Assembly (NCBI RefSeq): GCF_015711015.1
Contig: NZ_CP064653.1
Location: 1,240,001 to 1,304,000 of the forward strand
Reading direction: 5' to 3'
DNA: 64,000 bases
DNA from: Methylomonas sp. LL1
Lineage (GTDB): Bacteria; Pseudomonadota; Gammaproteobacteria; Methylococcales; Methylomonadaceae
The notes below the pieces were generated by a model, which was given only the letters and a program-made list of their open reading frames with translations, did no database searches and had not been told where the DNA came from. The translations under genes were made by a program, and so were the position numbers. Position 1 is the first letter of the stretch. Each line of letters opens with the position of its first letter. Shown here piece by piece: positions 60,440 through 64,000 of the stretch.

Positions 60440-63337
60440 TTACAAAGACTCGGTCCAGTCGGCGGGGCAACCGCACATCAGATGGCGATCGCCGTGGACA
60501 TTGTCGATGCGTCCGACCGGCGGCCAGTATTTGTCGTCGTGCTGGTCGCTATCGGGGAAAAAGGCTTTTTGTTTGGAATACGGCAAGCGCCATTCCTCCA
60601 ACAGCAAACGGTGGGTATGCGGAGCATGGTGCAGCACGTTATTATCGATGGCTGCCAGGCCTTCCTCGATCTCTTGAATTTCGCGCCGTATCGAGATCAT
60701 CGCCTCGCAGAAGCGGTCGATTTCGGTTTTACTCTCGCTTTCGGTGGGTTCTATCATCAAGGTATCGGCCACCGGAAACGACACGGTCGGCGCGTGAAAG
60801 CCGTAATCGATCAAACGCTTGGCGATGTCCTCGACCGTCACATTGGCGCTTTTCTTGAAGGCGTGGCAATCGATGATACACTCGTGTGCTACCCAGCCAT
60901 TGGCGTCCGTGTAAAGAATCGGATAATGCGGCGCCAAGCGGCGGGCGATGTAATTGGCGTTCATGATCGCCGCCAGCGTGGCCCGCCGTAGACCGGTTGC
61001 GCCCATCATCGCGATGTATGCCCAGGAAATGGTCAAAATACTGGCCGAGCCCCACGGTGCCGCCGACACGGTACCGACCGTGCCATATTGGCCCTTGGCC
61101 GGATTGACGCCCTCCACCAGCGGATGGTCCGGCAGAAACGGCGCCAGATGCGCACCGACGCCAATCGGCCCGACGCCGGGACCGCCGCCGCCGTGCGGAA
61201 TGCAAAAAGTCTTATGCAAATTTAGATGCGCGACATCGGCGCCGATCCTGCCTGGCCTACAAAGTCCCACTAGGGCGTTGAAATTGGCACCATCCATGTA
61301 CACCTGTCCACCATGTTGATGGACAATGTCGCAAATCTGGCGGAAGGCTTGTTCATAAACGCCGTGAGTGGATGGATAAGTAATCATCAAGGCCGCCAGC
61401 GTGTCTTGATGTTGCAAAGCCTTGGCGCGCAAATCGTCGACGCTGATATTGCCTTGCTCGTCGCAGGCCACCACCACGACTTTCAGCCCGGCCAACGCCG
61501 CACTGGCCGGATTGGTACCATGCGCGGAGGCTGGGATCAGGCAAATATCGCGCTGATCCTGGCCGTTGACCTGATGGAATTTGCGTATCACCAGCAAGCC
61601 GGTGTATTCGCCTTGCGAGCCGGCGTTAGGTTGCAGGGAAAAGGCGTCGAAACCGGTCAAATCACACAGCATGTCTTCCAATTCGGCGAACAATTGCTGA
61701 TAACCCTGGGCCTGATGCAGCGGCACAAAGGGATGCATCGCGTTGAATTCGTAAAAGGAAATCGCCTGCATCTCGGTGGCGGCGTTCAGTTTCATCGTAC
61801 AGGAACCCAGCGGGATCATGGCTCGGTCCAGCGCTATGTCGCGCCGGGCCAACTTGCGCATGTAGCGCATCATTTCGGTTTCGGAATGGTAGCGGCTGAA
61901 TACCGGATGTTGCAGAATGGCATCGTCGCGCAGTAAAGCATCCGGTATGCATTCGGTGACGATTTTATCCAGCGCATTGATGTCCGGCATTTCGTGGCCG
62001 GGCGAGGAAAACACCTGCCATAAGGCTCTGATGTCGTTGCGGGTAGTGGTTTCGTCCAGCGAAATTCCGATATGATCGGCATCGATAATCCGCAAATTGA
62101 TGCCGGCCTCTTCCGCCCTAGCCGCTACCCGCCTGGCCCGATTCGGCATCCTGACCAGCAAGGTGTCAAAATAGCAGTGGCCGAGCACCTCATGGCCGTA
62201 ATGACTAATGCCGGCCGCCAGAATCCGCGCATAGCGATGAACCCGCCCGGCGATCATGCGCAAGCCGTCGGCGCCGTGATATACCGCGTAAAAACCGGCG
62301 ATCACCGCCAACAATACCTGCGAGGTGCAAATATTACTGGTAGCCTTGTCGCGGCGAATATGTTGTTCGCGGGTTTGCAGGGCCATCCGTAGCGCGGCCT
62401 GGCCGTGGCTATCTTTCGATACGCCGATCAACCTGCCCGGCATGGCCCGGACGAAAGCCTCGCGAGTAGCGAAAAACGCCGCATGCGGGCCGCCGTAGCC
62501 CATCGGCACGCCGAAACGCTGGGCGCTGCCTATCGCAATATCGGCGTCGAAAGCCGCCGGCGGTTTCAACAATACCAGACTCAACAGATCGGCGGCCACC
62601 GTCACCAGCGCCTGTTTACGATGGGCGCTAGCGACCGTAGCGGTCAAATCACGAATTTCGCCTTGAGAGCCCGGATATTGCAGAATCAAACCAAAAAAAT
62701 CGTATTGCTCCAGCCCGGCATACGGATTAATTTCCAATACCCGATAGCCCAGCGAAGCCGCGCGGGTTTTCACCACCGCGATCGTCTGCGGATGGCAATC
62801 CTGATCTATCAACACGGTATTCGAGCTGCTTTTGGCCAGCCTACGCGACATGGTCATCGCTTCCGCGGCAGCGGTGGCTTCGTCCAACAACGAGGCATTG
62901 GCCAGTTCCATGCCGGTTAGATCGATGATCATTTGCTGGAAATTCAACAAGGCTTCCAGCCGGCCTTGGCTGACTTCGGCCTGATACGGGGTATAAGCGG
63001 TGTACCAGCCAGGATTTTCCAGCACATTGCGTTTGATTACCGCCGGCATGATGGTGTCGTAATAGCCCATGCCTATCATGGATACCAGTACCTTGTTGCG
63101 TTCGCGCATATTGCGCAGGTATTTGATCACCGCCCGTTCGCTGATGGTTTCGGTCAGTTTCAGCGGTTCGTGATTCAAGATATTGGCCGGGATGACTTTT
63201 TCGACTAAATCCTCCAGCTGGCTCAACCCCAACTCGGCCAACATGGCCTGAATTTGCCGCGGATCGGGACCGATATGGCGCGGAATAAAACTGCCGCGCA
63301 TTTCCAATTGTTCAAGACGGGGACGATTCGAGGCCAT
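60440..63337 (-). CDS. gcvP: Glycine dehydrogenase (decarboxylating), P-protein
   Basis: 965 residues, the fused single-chain type. A PLP enzyme that decarboxylates glycine and transfers the aminomethyl group to GcvH. The Schiff-base Lys is in [14 protein letters not shown] (about residue 707), followed by GPGVGPIGV. The N-terminal half has FIPRHIGPD and [10 protein letters not shown]. It lies 5 bp downstream of gcvT, so the two are co-transcribed. In serine-cycle and formaldehyde metabolism this system links glycine to one-carbon units. Confidence 0.97.
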   Translation of the reverse strand: MASNRPRLEQLEMRGSFIPRHIGPDPRQIQAMLAELGLSQLEDLVEKVIPANILNHEPLKLTETISERAVIKYLRNMRERNKVLVSMIGMGYYDTIMPAVIKRNVLENPGWYTAYTPYQAEVSQGRLEALLNFQQMIIDLTGMELANASLLDEATAAAEAMTMSRRLAKSSSNTVLIDQDCHPQTIAVVKTRAASLGYRVLEINPYAGLEQYDFFGLILQYPGSQGEIRDLTATVASAHRKQALVTVAADLLSLVLLKPPAAFDADIAIGSAQRFGVPMGYGGPHAAFFATREAFVRAMPGRLIGVSKDSHGQAALRMALQTREQHIRRDKATSNICTSQVLLAVIAGFYAVYHGADGLRMIAGRVHRYARILAAGISHYGHEVLGHCYFDTLLVRMPNRARRVAARAEEAGINLRIIDADHIGISLDETTTRNDIRALWQVFSSPGHEMPDINALDKIVTECIPDALLRDDAILQHPVFSRYHSETEMMRYMRKLARRDIALDRAMIPLGSCTMKLNAATEMQAISFYEFNAMHPFVPLHQAQGYQQLFAELEDMLCDLTGFDAFSLQPNAGSQGEYTGLLVIRKFHQVNGQDQRDICLIPASAHGTNPASAALAGLKVVVVACDEQGNISVDDLRAKALQHQDTLAALMITYPSTHGVYEQAFRQICDIVHQHGGQVYMDGANFNALVGLCRPGRIGADVAHLNLHKTFCIPHGGGGPGVGPIGVGAHLAPFLPDHPLVEGVNPAKGQYGTVGTVSAAPWGSASILTISWAYIAMMGATGLRRATLAAIMNANYIARRLAPHYPILYTDANGWVAHECIIDCHAFKKSANVTVEDIAKRLIDYGFHAPTVSFPVADTLMIEPTESESKTEIDRFCEAMISIRREIQEIEEGLAAIDNNVLHHAPHTHRLLLEEWRLPYSKQKAFFPDSDQHDDKYWPPVGRIDNVHGDRHLMCGCPADWTESL

Positions 63338-63342
63338 GGCAA

Positions 63343-64000
63343 TTACCTGCGGTAACGATGAGGGACGAAGGGTAAATGACTGACGCCGAGTGTAATCCGC
63401 TGGTCGCGAACGGTCGCGGATAACTCGGCGCCGATCCCGGCAAATTCGCGCTGGACCAAGGCCATGGCCACCGGCCGGTTCAAACTGGGGGAAAAACCGC
63501 CGCTGGTGACATAGCCGACCGGATTATTGTGGGCATCGCAGATAGTGCAGCCTTCCCTGACCGGAATTCTGCCGTTGACCAGCAATCCGACTCGAACGAG
63601 TCCTGGGCCTTGCCGTAATTGCGGTAAAATTTTATCGGCACCGGGAAAATCGGCATGGCCGGTTTTAAACAGCCATTGCAAGCCGGCTTCGCCGGGCGTG
63701 ATGGATTCGTTCAGTTCATGGCCGTACAAACAAAGTCCGGCTTCCAGTCGTAAGGTATCGCGCGCGCCCAGACCAATCGGTTCCACGCCCTGCTCCGCCA
63801 ATAACCAGCGCGCGACTTGCTCGACATCGGATTGCGCCACGGAAAGCTCGAATCCGTCTTCGCCGGTATAGCCGCTACGGCTCACACTACAGGCAACGCC
63901 ATTCATGGTTGACGAGCAAGCCTGCATGAAGCGTAAACCGGGCGCATCGGCACAGAATTTTGCCATCACCGCCGCTGATCCCGGCCCCTGCAATGCAAGT
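63343..64000 (-). CDS. gcvT: Aminomethyltransferase, T-protein (5-prime truncated by the window edge)
   Basis: The last 219 or so codons are present. The frame is open to the edge, reading [11 protein letters not shown] at its upstream end, an internal GcvT segment. [35 protein letters not shown] and the C-terminal [18 protein letters not shown] match GcvT. It transfers the methylene group to tetrahydrofolate. The order is gcvT then gcvP directly, so gcvH is not between them and must lie upstream or elsewhere. Confidence 0.95.
   Translation of the reverse strand, partial: LALQGPGSAAVMAKFCADAPGLRFMQACSSTMNGVACSVSRSGYTGEDGFELSVAQSDVEQVARWLLAEQGVEPIGLGARDTLRLEAGLCLYGHELNESITPGEAGLQWLFKTGHADFPGADKILPQLRQGPGLVRVGLLVNGRIPVREGCTICDAHNNPVGYVTSGGFSPSLNRPVAMALVQREFAGIGAELSATVRDQRITLGVSHLPFVPHRYRR

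Overview
The window looks like chromosome from a gammaproteobacterium, most probably a Methylomonas-like methanotroph (Methylococcaceae). The evidence is a squalene-hopene cyclase gene, the gyrA-serC-pheA-hisC-tyrA-aroA-cmk-rpsA-ihfB gene order typical of Pseudomonas-like gammaproteobacteria, a RegB/RegA redox pair, very many c-di-GMP proteins, and roughly 50% G+C. No methane or methanol oxidation genes lie here, so the genus is an inference. No tRNA, rRNA or CRISPR array was seen.

Layout. (1) 0-15 kb is accessory: squalene-hopene cyclase, two Crp/Fnr-type regulators, an IS110-family insertion sequence with a structured leader that may be its bridge RNA, and a stress/envelope gene set (SmbP-like helical protein, DUF4870-like membrane protein, BON lipoprotein plus DUF1207 barrel, a 49-residue lmo0937-type membrane peptide, two CsbD proteins). 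It also holds a PAS-GGDEF-EAL protein and a CheB-CheR-PAS fusion. The gaps carry dispersed palindromic repeats, a 130-bp MITE-like element and five 16-bp dyads with CRP/FNR-site geometry (TGT-N10-ACA). (2) 15-20 kb holds an unusual pair: an anchored protein fusing a TRAP-type and an ABC-type solute-binding domain, translationally coupled to a hybrid histidine kinase. (3) 20-26 kb has an RND efflux pump with its adaptor and two alpha/beta-hydrolase esterases. (4) 26-37 kb is the conserved housekeeping supra-operon, with tyrA and aroA as separate genes.

(5) 37-43 kb carries a dienelactone hydrolase, a low-molecular-weight tyrosine phosphatase, a chemoreceptor with a c-type heme motif, an HD-GYP response regulator and a PilZ-FHA pair. 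(6) 43-47.5 kb is the Pta-AckA pathway with a DUF2380 gene inserted between the two enzymes. (7) 47.6-54 kb has a CHASE-PAS-GGDEF cyclase and a 1391-residue hemerythrin-PAS-GGDEF-EAL protein. (8) 54-60 kb has a CNNM/CorC-type membrane protein, regB-regA, a VanZ-like gene, and a DcaP-like porin next to a lipoprotein with a CxxCH heme motif. (9) The window ends in gcvP and a truncated gcvT.

The non-housekeeping content is dominated by sensing: oxygen and redox (hemerythrin, heme chemoreceptor, RegB), c-di-GMP turnover and binding, and solute-binding sensor modules. The most unusual candidates are the dual solute-binding protein/hybrid kinase pair, the shared CRP-like dyads in front of the stress genes, and the repeat/IS110 landscape around them.
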